NCBI RefSeq assembly: GCF_028737255.1
Contig: NZ_JAQZAN010000027.1
Span: forward strand, 21,484-85,483
From: Actinomycetospora straminea
GTDB taxonomy: Bacteria; Actinomycetota; Actinomycetes; Mycobacteriales; Pseudonocardiaceae
DNA length: 64,000 nt
Reading direction: 5' to 3'
Shown here: one piece after another, positions 8,336 through 16,385 of the stretch
How the letters are laid out: the number at the start of each line of letters is the position of its first letter
Numbering within the stretch: the stretch's first letter is position 1
The notes under the pieces: model-generated
Databases searched by the model: none
The model's input: only the letters and a program-made list of their open reading frames with translations
What the model was told of the DNA's origin: nothing
Position numbers and translations under genes: made by a program

Positions 8336-9298
8336 ATGGACGAGTTCGACGCCTGGGCGCAGCTCCGGGCTCACCAGCACGATGTGGTCACCCGGGCCCA
8401 ACTGCTGGCGCAAGGGTTCACCGACGGAGGAATTCGGGCGCAGGTCGATGCCGGGCGGTGGCAGCGCCTCCACGAGGGCGTGTACGCACTCTTCTCCGGC
8501 CCGGCGGGTCAGGAGGCACTCCGCGTCGCCGCACTCCTCGCCCGTCGCGGCGTCGCTCTCCTGAGCCACGAGACGGCCGCGGAGATCCACGGCTTCGTCC
8601 GGCACGACCCCGAACGCCCGATCCACGTGACCGTTCCCTACGGGACGTCGGCGTTGCGTTCGGACGGGCTCGCGGTCCATCGCTCACGAGCCTTCGCCCA
8701 CCTCGCGCTCCCCGGCTCCGCCCCGCCGCGCGTCACGCCGGCACACACGGTGCTCGACCTCGCGGTCGCTGCGCCCAGTGCGCCCGAGGCGATGCGGCGG
8801 GCTCACCAGCACGCGCTGGACGGCGGCGTACACCCCCTCGCCCTCGAGCGGGCCGTGGAACTCCGCCGCCCCGCGCGCTACCGACGTGCCATCGCGGATG
8901 CCGTCGCCCTCCTCCGCGACGGAGTCCTGTCGGCGCTGGAGTACCGCTACCTCGTCGACGTCGAACAGGCCCACGGGCTCCCGGTCGGGCATCGGCAGGA
9001 TCCCGTCCTCGTCGACGGTGTTCGACGCTACGAGGACGTGACCTACGACCTGCCCGGCGGTCGGGCCATCGTCCGTCTCGACGGGTTCGGGCACCACCGC
9101 GACAGCGCGACGGCTCTCGTCGACCGGCGGCGATCGGCCACCGCCGTGCTCGCAGGGACGCCGTCGATCCCGTACGGCTGGACCGAGGTCACGACATCGC
9201 CGTGCCGGACGGCGTCGGAGATCGAGGCACTCATCCGGCCTCTTGGCTGGCCGGGGACGTTGCGTCGGTGTTCTCGTCCTACGTGCGTGATCTTCTGA
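8336..9298 (+). CDS. AbiEi-like antitoxin/DUF559-type protein
   Basis: A 320-residue protein. The N-terminus fits the type IV AbiEi antitoxin winged-helix domain: VVTRAQLLAQGFTDGGIRAQVDAGRWQRLHEGVYAL (about 17-52). The middle resembles the AbiEi-associated domain (LSHETAAEIHGF, then HVTVPYG). The C-terminal part (about 195-300) has DUF559/Vsr-like spacing: ALEYRYLVDVEQAHGLPV, then RYEDVTYDLPGGRAIVRLDG. AbiEi proteins repress their operon and neutralise the nucleotidyltransferase toxin AbiEii, but no toxin gene is adjacent. Stand-alone homologues are common in actinobacteria. The gene is visibly less GC-rich than its neighbours and is bracketed by palindromes 8249-8290 and 9278-9327. The latter encodes its last residues and stop (TCVIF). 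This suggests acquisition as a unit. Confidence 0.75.
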   Translation: MDEFDAWAQLRAHQHDVVTRAQLLAQGFTDGGIRAQVDAGRWQRLHEGVYALFSGPAGQEALRVAALLARRGVALLSHETAAEIHGFVRHDPERPIHVTVPYGTSALRSDGLAVHRSRAFAHLALPGSAPPRVTPAHTVLDLAVAAPSAPEAMRRAHQHALDGGVHPLALERAVELRRPARYRRAIADAVALLRDGVLSALEYRYLVDVEQAHGLPVGHRQDPVLVDGVRRYEDVTYDLPGGRAIVRLDGFGHHRDSATALVDRRRSATAVLAGTPSIPYGWTEVTTSPCRTASEIEALIRPLGWPGTLRRCSRPTCVIF

Positions 9299-9327
9299 GC
9301 CATAGCTCAGAAGATCACGCACGTAGG
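9278..9327. repeat. Palindromic element, copy 2 (shared end of two convergent genes)
   Basis: A 50-bp palindrome with one mismatch near the centre (GAGCCATAGCTC instead of GAGCTATAGCTC). It carries the stop codon of the AbiEi-like gene on plus (TGA 9296-9298) and that of the GT2 gene on minus (TGA at 9315-9317). It therefore probably acts as a bidirectional terminator. Confidence 0.95.
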
Positions 9328-10145
9328 GCGTCGACGGCGGAGATGCCGCGGTCGGGGAGGGCGGTGGGGGACTCCTGGTGGTAGGCGCCCCCGGGCAGGA
9401 TGCCGGCGGCGCCGCGGTGTGCCATGACCCGCTGCTGGGAGTACACGTCCTCCCCGTGCGCGTCGGTCGGCACGTCGCGCCAGAACTCGAACCCCCCGGC
9501 CTCGACCAGCGCCGCGCGGTCGAACAGCACGCACCCCGCCACCCAGGCCACCTTGTACGGCACGTAGCGCTCGGGCGAGGGCACCGGCGACCCCGGCCCG
9601 TCGAGCCCCAGCGACTCGGCCAGGTGCAGGCCGTTCGCCGCGTTGTGCAGGCGCCAGCGCTCCCAGCCCGGGCCGTCCTTGACCAGCGTCTCCGGCTCCA
9701 CCGGCCCCGACCACGGCTCGAACGACGTCACCTCGCCCGGCCGCCGGTCGTCGGCGTGCCCGAGCGCCTGCATCGCCGCGCCCACCATCCCGCACCGCAG
9801 TTCGCCGAGCGCCCGGTGCAGGCGCGCCAGGGCGCCCGGCTCGAGCCACACGTCGTCGTCGAGGTAGAGCACCGCCGGCGCCACCGCGCACGAGAGCAGG
9901 AACGCGCGCTGCTCGGCCATCCCCCGCCGCGGCAGGTGACGATGCAGATCCACGGGGACGCCGCGCCGGCGCAGCCAGCGGATCACCGTCCACGCGGGCG
10001 AGGTGTCCCAGGAGGGCGCGTCGTCGGACTGGTCGGAGATCACCAGCCGGTACGACACCCCGGTCTGCGCCGCCAGGCCCGCGAGCGTCGTCGCGAGCTC
10101 GATCGGCCGGTCCTTCGTGGGGACGAGGACGTCGACGTCGGTCAC
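9315..10145 (-). CDS. Family 2 glycosyltransferase
   Basis: A 276-residue GT-A fold enzyme starting VTDVDVLVPTKDRPIEL, with the acidic metal and nucleotide-sugar site LYLDDDVWLE (about residues 90-99) and an acceptor-side ED dipeptide (AHGEDVYSQQRV). There are no membrane segments, so it is probably cytosolic. Its GTG start overlaps the stop of the upstream hldE gene (GTGA), so the two are translationally coupled. This points to transfer of a heptose or related sugar. The substrate is not known. The C-terminus (ALRA) and stop codon come from palindrome copy 2. Confidence 0.88.
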   Translation of the reverse strand: MTDVDVLVPTKDRPIELATTLAGLAAQTGVSYRLVISDQSDDAPSWDTSPAWTVIRWLRRRGVPVDLHRHLPRRGMAEQRAFLLSCAVAPAVLYLDDDVWLEPGALARLHRALGELRCGMVGAAMQALGHADDRRPGEVTSFEPWSGPVEPETLVKDGPGWERWRLHNAANGLHLAESLGLDGPGSPVPSPERYVPYKVAWVAGCVLFDRAALVEAGGFEFWRDVPTDAHGEDVYSQQRVMAHRGAAGILPGGAYHQESPTALPDRGISAVDALRA

Positions 10146-11680
10146 CGCGCCGACCCCCGGATGCGGTCGACGATCGCGGTGGTCGAGCGGTCGGGCAGGT
10201 AGTCGAGGATGACCGTGTGCCCGCCGTAGGCGCGCACCGTCTCGGCCTCGCGCAGCATCTCCGGGGTGTAATCGCCGCCCTTGGCGTACACGTCGGGGCG
10301 CAGCAGCTCGAGCAGCTCGACCGGGGTGTCGGCGTCGAACGTCGTGACGTGGTCGACGCAGCTCAGCGCGCCGATCACCGCCGCGCGGTCCGCGAGCGGG
10401 TTCACGGGGCGCTCGGGACCCTTGAGCCGGGCCACCGAGTCGTCGGAGTTCAGCGCCACGACCAGCACGTCGCCCAGGCGCTTGGCCTGGTTGAGCGAGG
10501 CGATGTGCCCGCGGTGCACGACGTCGAAGCAGCCGTTGGTGAACACCACCCGCCGGCCCATGACCCGCTGCTCGTCGACGAGCGCGGCCAGCGACGCCGC
10601 GTCGAGCAGCGGGCCCTCGGCGGCGGCCACGCGCTCGGCGAGCTCGCCGGTCGCGCACACCGAGGTCCCGGGCCGGCCCACGACGACGTCGGCGGCGGCC
10701 TGGGCCAGCTCGACCGCCGTGGCGGCCGGGGTGCCCGCGGCGAGCGCGAGGGACAGGGCGGCGGTGAACGTGTCGCCGGCCCCGCAGGTGTGGCTCTCGG
10801 GCGCCGGGCGGGCGAAGGTGCGGTGCGTCGGCGCCTGCTCGTCGGGCAGCAGCAGCGCGCCGTCGCGGTCGAGGGTGACGACGACCGCGCCCGCCCCCGA
10901 CCGCGCCCGCAGCTCGGGGCCCGCGGCCTCGGCGGCGGCCACGCGGTCGGGCCCGCCCAGCTCGCGGCCCAGGAGCCACCCCGCCTCCCCCGCGTTCGGG
11001 GTGACGACGTCGGGCCGCGCGGGCGCCCAGCGGCCCGGGTCGTGCGCGTCGACCACGAGTCGCCAGTCGCGCCCGGCGTGCAGCGACCCGACCAGCGCGA
11101 CCGTCGACTCGTCGAGCACCCCGCCGCCGTAGTCACAGACGACGACGGCGTCGGCGCCCTCGACGGCGGCGCGCAGCGCGGCGTGCACCGTCTCGCGCAC
11201 GCCGGCGTCCAGCGGGGTGCGCGGCGTGGTGTCGAAGCGCGCGACGAGCGCGTCGTCGGCGAGCACGCGGCGCTTGGCCGCGGTGGGGCGCGTCGGGTCG
11301 GTGACGACGCCGTCGGTGCCGACGCCGTAACCGGTGAGCAGCTCGCGCACGGTCGCGGCGTCCGCGTCGTCGCCGAGCACCGAGACGAACTCGGTGCGCG
11401 CGCCGAGCGCGGCGAGGTTGGCCGCGGTGTTGGCGGCGGCGCCGGGCGAGCCGCGGGTGTGGTCGACCTCGACGACCGGCACCGGCGCCTCGCGCGACAG
11501 GCGCGTCGACGGGCCGGTCAGCCACTGGTCGAGCACCGCGTCGCCGAGCACGACCACCCGCGGGGCGGCGGCGGCCAGCCGCGCGGGGAGGTCCGCCGCG
11601 AGCGGCGCGTCGTCGAGCGGGGGGACGACGACGGTGTCGCGACGACCGGTGTCGCGACGGTCGATCTCGGGGGCGGCCAT
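10142..11680 (-). CDS. hldE: Bifunctional heptose-7-P kinase / heptose-1-P adenylyltransferase (HldE-like)
   Basis: A 512-residue fusion. The N-terminal PfkB/RfaE kinase domain (about 35-350) has SPGAAANTAANLAALGA for sugar binding and the catalytic ESHTCGAGDTFTAAL. The C-terminal cytidylyltransferase-like domain has FTNGCFDVVHRGHI (HxGH-type nucleotide site) and LNSDDSVARLKGPERPV. In Gram-negative bacteria HldE phosphorylates D-glycero-D-manno-heptose-7-phosphate and then adenylylates the 1-phosphate to ADP-heptose. The ATG at 11680 is preceded by GGAAGGA at 8 bases, and the longer frame lacks support. With gmhA (14410) and gmhB (18581) the complete route is encoded nearby. A paralogue lies at 12980. 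Confidence 0.88.
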   Translation of the reverse strand: MAAPEIDRRDTGRRDTVVVPPLDDAPLAADLPARLAAAAPRVVVLGDAVLDQWLTGPSTRLSREAPVPVVEVDHTRGSPGAAANTAANLAALGARTEFVSVLGDDADAATVRELLTGYGVGTDGVVTDPTRPTAAKRRVLADDALVARFDTTPRTPLDAGVRETVHAALRAAVEGADAVVVCDYGGGVLDESTVALVGSLHAGRDWRLVVDAHDPGRWAPARPDVVTPNAGEAGWLLGRELGGPDRVAAAEAAGPELRARSGAGAVVVTLDRDGALLLPDEQAPTHRTFARPAPESHTCGAGDTFTAALSLALAAGTPAATAVELAQAAADVVVGRPGTSVCATGELAERVAAAEGPLLDAASLAALVDEQRVMGRRVVFTNGCFDVVHRGHIASLNQAKRLGDVLVVALNSDDSVARLKGPERPVNPLADRAAVIGALSCVDHVTTFDADTPVELLELLRPDVYAKGGDYTPEMLREAETVRAYGGHTVILDYLPDRSTTAIVDRIRGSAR

Positions 11681-11808
11681 CAGCGATCCGTCCTTCCGGG
11701 GGAACACCTACGGGTGCGTTCGGCGGGGTGCGTACCCGCCGGTCGGCGCGGCACCGGTGGCGTGGGTACTGTCGTCCCCCGCCCCGTCACGCGCCTCCGG
11801 GAGTGCCG

Positions 11809-12204
11809 ATGGCCCAGGACCCCCCGACCGATCCCGCGCTCGAGACCCAGGGCGCCACGGACACCACCGACGTCACCACCCGCTTCCTGACCCCGGCCGT
11901 GGCCGTGGTCCGCCCCGTCGGCGACATCGACACCGCGACGGCCGGGCCGCTGCGCAGCACGATCCAGGAGCAGGTCGCCGCAGGCGCCCAGCACGTCGTG
12001 CTGGACCTCTCGGGCGTCGACTTCATGGGCTCGGCCGGGCTGGCCCTGCTCATCGCCGAGCGCGAGGCGGCGATCGCCCGCGAGGGCGAGCTGCGCCTGG
12101 CCGGCGTGCCACGGACGGCGGGTCGGGCGCTGAGCCTCACCGGGCTCACCGAGCTGTTCGACACCTACCCGGATCCGGACGCGGCTGCCGCCGACCTGCG
12201 CTGA
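11809..12204 (+). CDS. STAS-domain anti-sigma factor antagonist
   Basis: A 131-residue STAS protein. The core VAVVRPVGDIDTATAGPLRS (about 31-50) and HVVLDLSGVDFMGSAGLALL (about 63-82) are typical of RsbV/SpoIIAA. The expected phospho-acceptor lies in GSAG. The first 25 residues are disordered. It is the second free STAS protein in the window after 428-793. It is divergent from hldE and convergent with the SDR gene, which ends 23 bases away. The ATG at 11809 follows GGGAG at a short spacing. Confidence 0.9.
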   Translation: MAQDPPTDPALETQGATDTTDVTTRFLTPAVAVVRPVGDIDTATAGPLRSTIQEQVAAGAQHVVLDLSGVDFMGSAGLALLIAEREAAIAREGELRLAGVPRTAGRALSLTGLTELFDTYPDPDAAAADLR

Positions 12205-12227
12205 CGGGTCGGTCACGGGGGCTCCGG

Positions 12228-12983
12228 TCACGGGTACGAGCCCTCTTCCGACGACGTGACGACGAGCTCGCGCACCTCGCTGCCCGCCGGGCGGGTGAGG
12301 GCGTAGAGCACGGCGTCGGCGGTCTGGGCGGGGTCGTTGAGCTTGGCGTCGGCGCCCGGCTTGTACTGGTCGGGGCGGTCGTCGAAGAAGTGGGTCCACA
12401 TGCCGCCGGGGATCAGCAGCGTGACCCCGACGCGGCCGGCGGTCTCGGCGGCCAGGGCGCGGGTGAAGCCGACGACGCCGAACTTCGAGGCGCAGTAGGC
12501 GGTGGCGTCGGAGACGGCCTTGACGCCGAGCGTCGAGGACACCGTGACGACCTTGCCGCGCCGCGACTCCAGCTCGGGCAGCGCGGCGCGCACGACGGCG
12601 GCGGTACCGAGCAGGTTGACCGCGATGACGCGCTCCCACTCGGCGGCGTCGACGTCGACGAGCCGGCCGCAGCGATCGATACCGGCGGCGGTGACGACGG
12701 CGTCGAGGCCGCCGACCTGCTCGCTGGCGCGGCCCACGGCGGTCTCGGCGGCGCGGGTGTCGGACAGGTCGACCTCGACGAAGGCGTGCCCGGCGTCGGG
12801 CGCCTTGACGTCGAGCACGACGGGCGTCCCGCCGGCGGCGACGACGGCCTCGCACACGGCGGCGCCGAGGCCGGACGATCCGCCGGTGACGAGCACGTGG
12901 CCCGGGCCCCGGCGCTGCGTGTCGGCGGCGCGGGTGGCCTCGGGGTCGGCGGCGGGGACGGGGGACGCGGCGGCGCTGGTCAT
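12228..12983 (-). CDS. SDR-family oxidoreductase
   Basis: A 251-residue short-chain dehydrogenase with the cofactor motif VLVTGGSSGLGAAV (about 30-43), NAG-equivalent TAAG (TAAGIDRCG), the catalytic Ser in VSSTLGVKAVSD and YCASK (YxxxK variant: Tyr-Cys-Ala-Ser-Lys). An aspartate after the second strand (VVLDVKA) suggests NAD(H). Its ATG overlaps the stop of the upstream HldE-like gene (ATGA), so it is the last gene of the heptose operon. It may oxidise or reduce a nucleotide-activated heptose, which is inference from context only. Confidence 0.88.
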   Translation of the reverse strand: MTSAAASPVPAADPEATRAADTQRRGPGHVLVTGGSSGLGAAVCEAVVAAGGTPVVLDVKAPDAGHAFVEVDLSDTRAAETAVGRASEQVGGLDAVVTAAGIDRCGRLVDVDAAEWERVIAVNLLGTAAVVRAALPELESRRGKVVTVSSTLGVKAVSDATAYCASKFGVVGFTRALAAETAGRVGVTLLIPGGMWTHFFDDRPDQYKPGADAKLNDPAQTADAVLYALTRPAGSEVRELVVTSSEEGSYP

Positions 12984-14413
12984 GGGGTTCCTCCCGAGGG
13001 GACGGCGTCAGGGGTCTCGTTCTCGAGGCGCGCCAGCAGGCGGGTCGACGAGCGGCCGGCGTGGTACGGCACGGCCACGACCTCGCCGCCCCAGCTGCGC
13101 ACCAGCGGGGTCTCGAGCAGTTCGTCGGTGGCGTAGTCGCCGCCCTTGACCCAGACGTCGGGACGCAGGCGGTCGAGGACGGCGCGCGGGTCGTCCTCGT
13201 CGAACACCTCGACGGCGTCGACGGCGGCGAGCGCGGCGAGCATCTCGGCGCGGTCGGCCTCGGTGACCACGGGCCGGTCGGGGCCCTTGAGGCGGCGCAC
13301 CGAGGCGTCGGAGTTCAGGCAGACGACGAGGACGCCGTCCTCGCCGGCGAGCCGTCGTGCCGCCGCCAGGGTCCGGGCGTGCCCGGCGTGCAGGAGGTCG
13401 AAACACCCGCCGGTGGCGACGACGGTGGCGCCGCGGGCCCGGGCATCGGCGACGACGTCGGTGGTCGCCGGCTCGTGCGGGCTCTCGGGCTTCTCGGGCT
13501 CGGCGTCGTCCAGCGCGGCCGCGCCACCGGCGGCGACGAACGCGGCGGCCGCGGCGACGGCCGTGCGCACGGCGTCGTCGACGGCGGACCCGTCGGCGAG
13601 GGCGACGGCCACGCTCGCGGCGAACCGGTCGCCGGCGCCGCAGGGGTCGCCGCCGCGCGCGAGGGTCGCGGGCGTGACGGACGTGCCGGTGGCCCCGCGC
13701 AGCACGGCGCCGTCGCGGCCGGCGGTCACCGCGACCGCGTCGACGCCCCACTGCGCGCGCAGGGCCTCGCCGAGCGCGGCGGGCTCGTGCGGGAACCCAT
13801 GTGCGTGATCTTCTGAGCTATAGCTCAGAAGATCACGCACATAGCCGCGAGCCTCCGACAGGTTCGGCGTCACGAGGGTGGCGCCGGGGACGGGCGGGGC
13901 GCCATGGGGGTGCGGGTCCCAGACGACCGGGACGCGCCCGGCCGCCTCGGTGAGCGCCGCGCGGACGGCGGGGTCGGCGGTGATGCCGCGCCCGTAGTCG
14001 GACACGAGGACCACGCCGGCGCCGGCGATCGCGTCGAGCAGCTCCCGGCTCGCCGCGCACGGCTCCAGGCCGCCCTCGTCGAGGCGCAGCAGCACCCGGT
14101 CGTCGGCCAGCATGCGGGTCTTGGTCGGCGTGGTGCCGCCGGTCTCGACGGCGATCACGTCGACGCCGGCCAGCAGCTCACGCATCGCGTCGGCGTCGGA
14201 CCCCAGCACCGTCGCCAGGCGCACCGGGCGCCGGGTGCTGCGCGCGGCGAGCAGCGCCGTCAGGCCCGCGCCGCCGGGGCGCTCGCGACGCTGCGCGGCG
14301 GCGAGCACCGGCGCCGGCGCGTCGGGGCAGAGCCGCTCGACGGCGCCGAAGACGTCGACGTCGCGCAGGCAGTCGCCGACCACCACGATCGAGGAACGCG
14401 TCCGGGGGCTCAC
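12980..14413 (-). CDS. Second HldE-like bifunctional kinase/nucleotidyltransferase, with palindrome-encoded insertion
   Basis: A 477-residue paralogue of 10142-11680. The kinase domain has VVVGDCLRDVDVFG at the start, VTPNLSEARG and GGDPCGAGDRFAAS. The adenylyltransferase domain has VATGGCFDLLHAGHARTL and LNSDASVRRLKGPDRPV. Between VTPNLSEARG and FPHEPAALGEAL, palindrome copy 3 adds about 15 residues (YVRDLLSYSSEDHAH) in frame. The frame is kept open and the catalytic motifs are intact. The PfkB family tolerates loops here, so activity may survive. The start is GTG at 14413, overlapping the gmhA stop (GTGA). Whether both HldE paralogues make the same ADP-heptose is unknown. Confidence 0.85.
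   Translation of the reverse strand: MSPRTRSSIVVVGDCLRDVDVFGAVERLCPDAPAPVLAAAQRRERPGGAGLTALLAARSTRRPVRLATVLGSDADAMRELLAGVDVIAVETGGTTPTKTRMLADDRVLLRLDEGGLEPCAASRELLDAIAGAGVVLVSDYGRGITADPAVRAALTEAAGRVPVVWDPHPHGAPPVPGATLVTPNLSEARGYVRDLLSYSSEDHAHGFPHEPAALGEALRAQWGVDAVAVTAGRDGAVLRGATGTSVTPATLARGGDPCGAGDRFAASVAVALADGSAVDDAVRTAVAAAAAFVAAGGAAALDDAEPEKPESPHEPATTDVVADARARGATVVATGGCFDLLHAGHARTLAAARRLAGEDGVLVVCLNSDASVRRLKGPDRPVVTEADRAEMLAALAAVDAVEVFDEDDPRAVLDRLRPDVWVKGGDYATDELLETPLVRSWGGEVVAVPYHAGRSSTRLLARLENETPDAVPSGGTP
13799..13842. repeat. Palindromic element, copy 3, in frame inside an HldE-like gene
   Basis: A perfect 44-bp palindrome identical in its 40-bp core to copies 1 and 4. It lies inside the coding frame of the minus-strand HldE-like gene and is read YVRDLLSYSSEDHAH. 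It is placed in a surface loop after the NLSEARG motif. Because the palindrome is read in its one stop-free phase, the gene stays open. Confidence 0.95.
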
Positions 14414-15024
14414 GGCACGAGCTCCTCGGCGGCCCGCGACGACGGCGCCGACGCCCGCCCGGCGAGCGCGCGGTCGACCATCTCGCAGATGAGGTGCACG
14501 GTCACCAGGTGCGCCTCCTGCACCGACGGGGTCTCCCCCGGCAGGCACAGCGCCTCGCTGGCGGCGTCGGCGAGCGGGTTCGGGCCGGGTCCGGTCAGCG
14601 CCCACACGGTGAGCCCGAGGGATCGGCCCGCCTCCGCGGCGGCGACGAGGTTCGGGCTGCGCCCGCTCGTCGAGAGCAGCACGAGCACGTCCCCGGGACG
14701 CCCGTGTGCGCGGACCTGGCGGGCGAAGACCTCGTCGTAGCCGTAGTCGTTGCCCAGCGCCGTGATCGTCGAGGTGTCGGCGTGCAGCGCGATCGCCGAC
14801 AGCGGCTCGCGCTCCCCGCGGTAGCGCCCGACGAGCTCGGCGGTGAGGTGCTGCGCCTCGGCCGCGCTGCCGCCGTTGCCCGCGGCGAGCAGCCGCGAGC
14901 CGTGGCGCAGGCGGGTGGCGAGCTCGGTGCCCCAGCGCTCGATGCGCCGCGACTCGCCGGCGAGCCCGTCGAGCGTGGCGGCCAGCCCGCCGAGGTGGCG
15001 GCGCACGATCCCGTCACCGGTCAT
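14410..15024 (-). CDS. gmhA: Sedoheptulose-7-phosphate isomerase (GmhA-like SIS protein)
   Basis: A 204-residue SIS-domain protein. The active-site stretches are LLAAGNGGSAAEAQHLTAEL (about 45-64), LSAIALHADTSTITALGNDYGYDEVFARQV and VLVLLSTSGRSPNLVAAAE. They match GmhA, which converts sedoheptulose-7-phosphate to D-glycero-D-manno-heptose-7-phosphate, the first step to ADP- or GDP-heptose. It lies between the GT4 and HldE-like genes with overlapping stop/start codons at both ends (ATGA upstream, GTGA downstream), indicating one operon. Confidence 0.92.
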   Translation of the reverse strand: MTGDGIVRRHLGGLAATLDGLAGESRRIERWGTELATRLRHGSRLLAAGNGGSAAEAQHLTAELVGRYRGEREPLSAIALHADTSTITALGNDYGYDEVFARQVRAHGRPGDVLVLLSTSGRSPNLVAAAEAGRSLGLTVWALTGPGPNPLADAASEALCLPGETPSVQEAHLVTVHLICEMVDRALAGRASAPSSRAAEELVP

Positions 15025-16260
15025 GCCGGGCTCCCCGTGGTCAGGGCGCCGACGGCGTCGACGGCACCGGCGATCACCTCGCCGTACACGTGTTCGTGCG
15101 CGGCGGCGACGCGGTCCCAGCCGTACTCGGCCTCCGCGCGGCGGCGCCCGGCCCGTCCGAGGGCGCGGGCGCGACGCGGGGCGCCACGCAGGCGATCCAG
15201 GGCCGCGGCCACGGCCGCCGGGTCACCGGCGGGCACGTGGTGGCCGGTGACGCCGTCGACGACGGTGTCGGCGAGCCCGCCGACCGCCGCCGCCACGACC
15301 GGGCGGGCGCACGCCATCGCCTCGAGCGGGACCAGGCCGAACGGCTCGTAGGCGGGCACGCAGGCCACGGCGTCGGCGGAGCGGTACAGGGCGGGCAGCG
15401 CGTCCTGGCCGACGGCGCCGAGGAAGTGCACGCGGTCGGCGACGCCGAGCTCGCGGGCCAGCCGGCGCAGCCGCGCGACCTCCGGGTCGTCGTCGAGGCC
15501 CTCGGCGCGCGGCCCGCCGGCGACGACGAGCTCGGCGTCGTCGGGCAGGGCCGCGAGGGCGGCGACGACGGTGTCGACGCCCTTGCGCGGCACGAGGCGG
15601 CTCACGGTGAGCACGCGGAAGGCGCGGCCACGGGGAGCGGTGTCCCCCGCCGCCGTGAAGTGGGAGACGTCGACACCGCACGGCACCACGGTCACCTGGT
15701 CGACCGGCACCCCGAGCGCGACGAGCTCGTCGACCTCCTCGCGGCAGGTCGCGAGCACGCGGTCCACCTAGGCGCCCAGGTCGCTCTCGACCGCGACGCG
15801 GCGGGCGGGGCTGGTGTCCTCGGCGCCCTGGTGACGGCGCTTGACCGACCCGAGGGCGTGGAACGTCTGCACGACCGGCACCCCGAGCGCGCGGGCGGCC
15901 GGCAGCGCGGCCATCCCGGACATCCAGAAGTGGGCGTGCACGACGTCGGGACGCTCGTCCCGCCAGCAGGCGGCGAGCTCGGCGGAGAACGCGTCCATGT
16001 GCTCGACGAGCTCGTCCTTGGGCACCTCGACGGGCGGACCGGCGTCGACGTGGTCGACGGTGACGCGCGCGGCGAGCGCGACCCGCCGCGGCGTGCGGCG
16101 GTCGGTGCGGCGGGTGTGGACGACCACCTCGTGGCCGGCGTCGGCCAGCGCCAGCGCCAGCGCACGCACGGCGACGTTCTGGCCGCCGGCGTCGACGCCG
16201 CCGAGCCCGTCCGACGCCGCCAGCGGGCTGGCGTGCTCGGAGACCATCGCGATCCGCATG
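15021..16260 (-). pseudogene. Family 4 glycosyltransferase split by an in-frame TAG
   Basis: The gene starts at ATG 16260 behind GGGAGGAG. It reads MRIAMVSEHASP, DAGGQNVAVRALALALADAGHEV and DVVHAHFWMSGM (the N-terminal Rossmann half of a GT-B enzyme such as MshA-like GT4) up to ESDLGA. A TAG stop then occurs at 15770-15768. The same frame continues at once with GTG GAC CGC, giving VDRVLATCREEVDELVALGV, VLTVSRLVPRKGVDTVV and the C-terminal donor site YEPFGLVPLEAMACARPVVA, ending at 15021. Family members read straight through this position, so one codon has become TAG. It may be a loss-of-function mutation, an assembly error, or a split gene with re-initiation at the GTG that directly follows the stop. 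Flanking coupling with gmhA (ATGA) is preserved. Confidence 0.85.
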
Positions 16261-16385
16261 CGCACTCCTCCCTCGGCCCGTGCGAGGGCCGGGTCATCGT
16301 TCGGGGGCGGCGCGGCGGGCGCGCCACGGGACGGCGGGGACGCGGACCGGCACGTGGCTGGACCGGTCCCGCACCCCGGGGGTGG

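Noticed and set aside
10217..11890. A long plus-strand frame across hldE
   Set aside because: It is the complement of a well-supported HldE-like gene. There is no start context and it is repetitive.
15768..15770. TAG as a recoded sense codon (pyrrolysine or suppressor)
   Set aside because: No Pyl biosynthesis or other amber-decoding signal is visible, and no other in-frame TAG was found. Mutation, assembly error or re-initiation is simpler.
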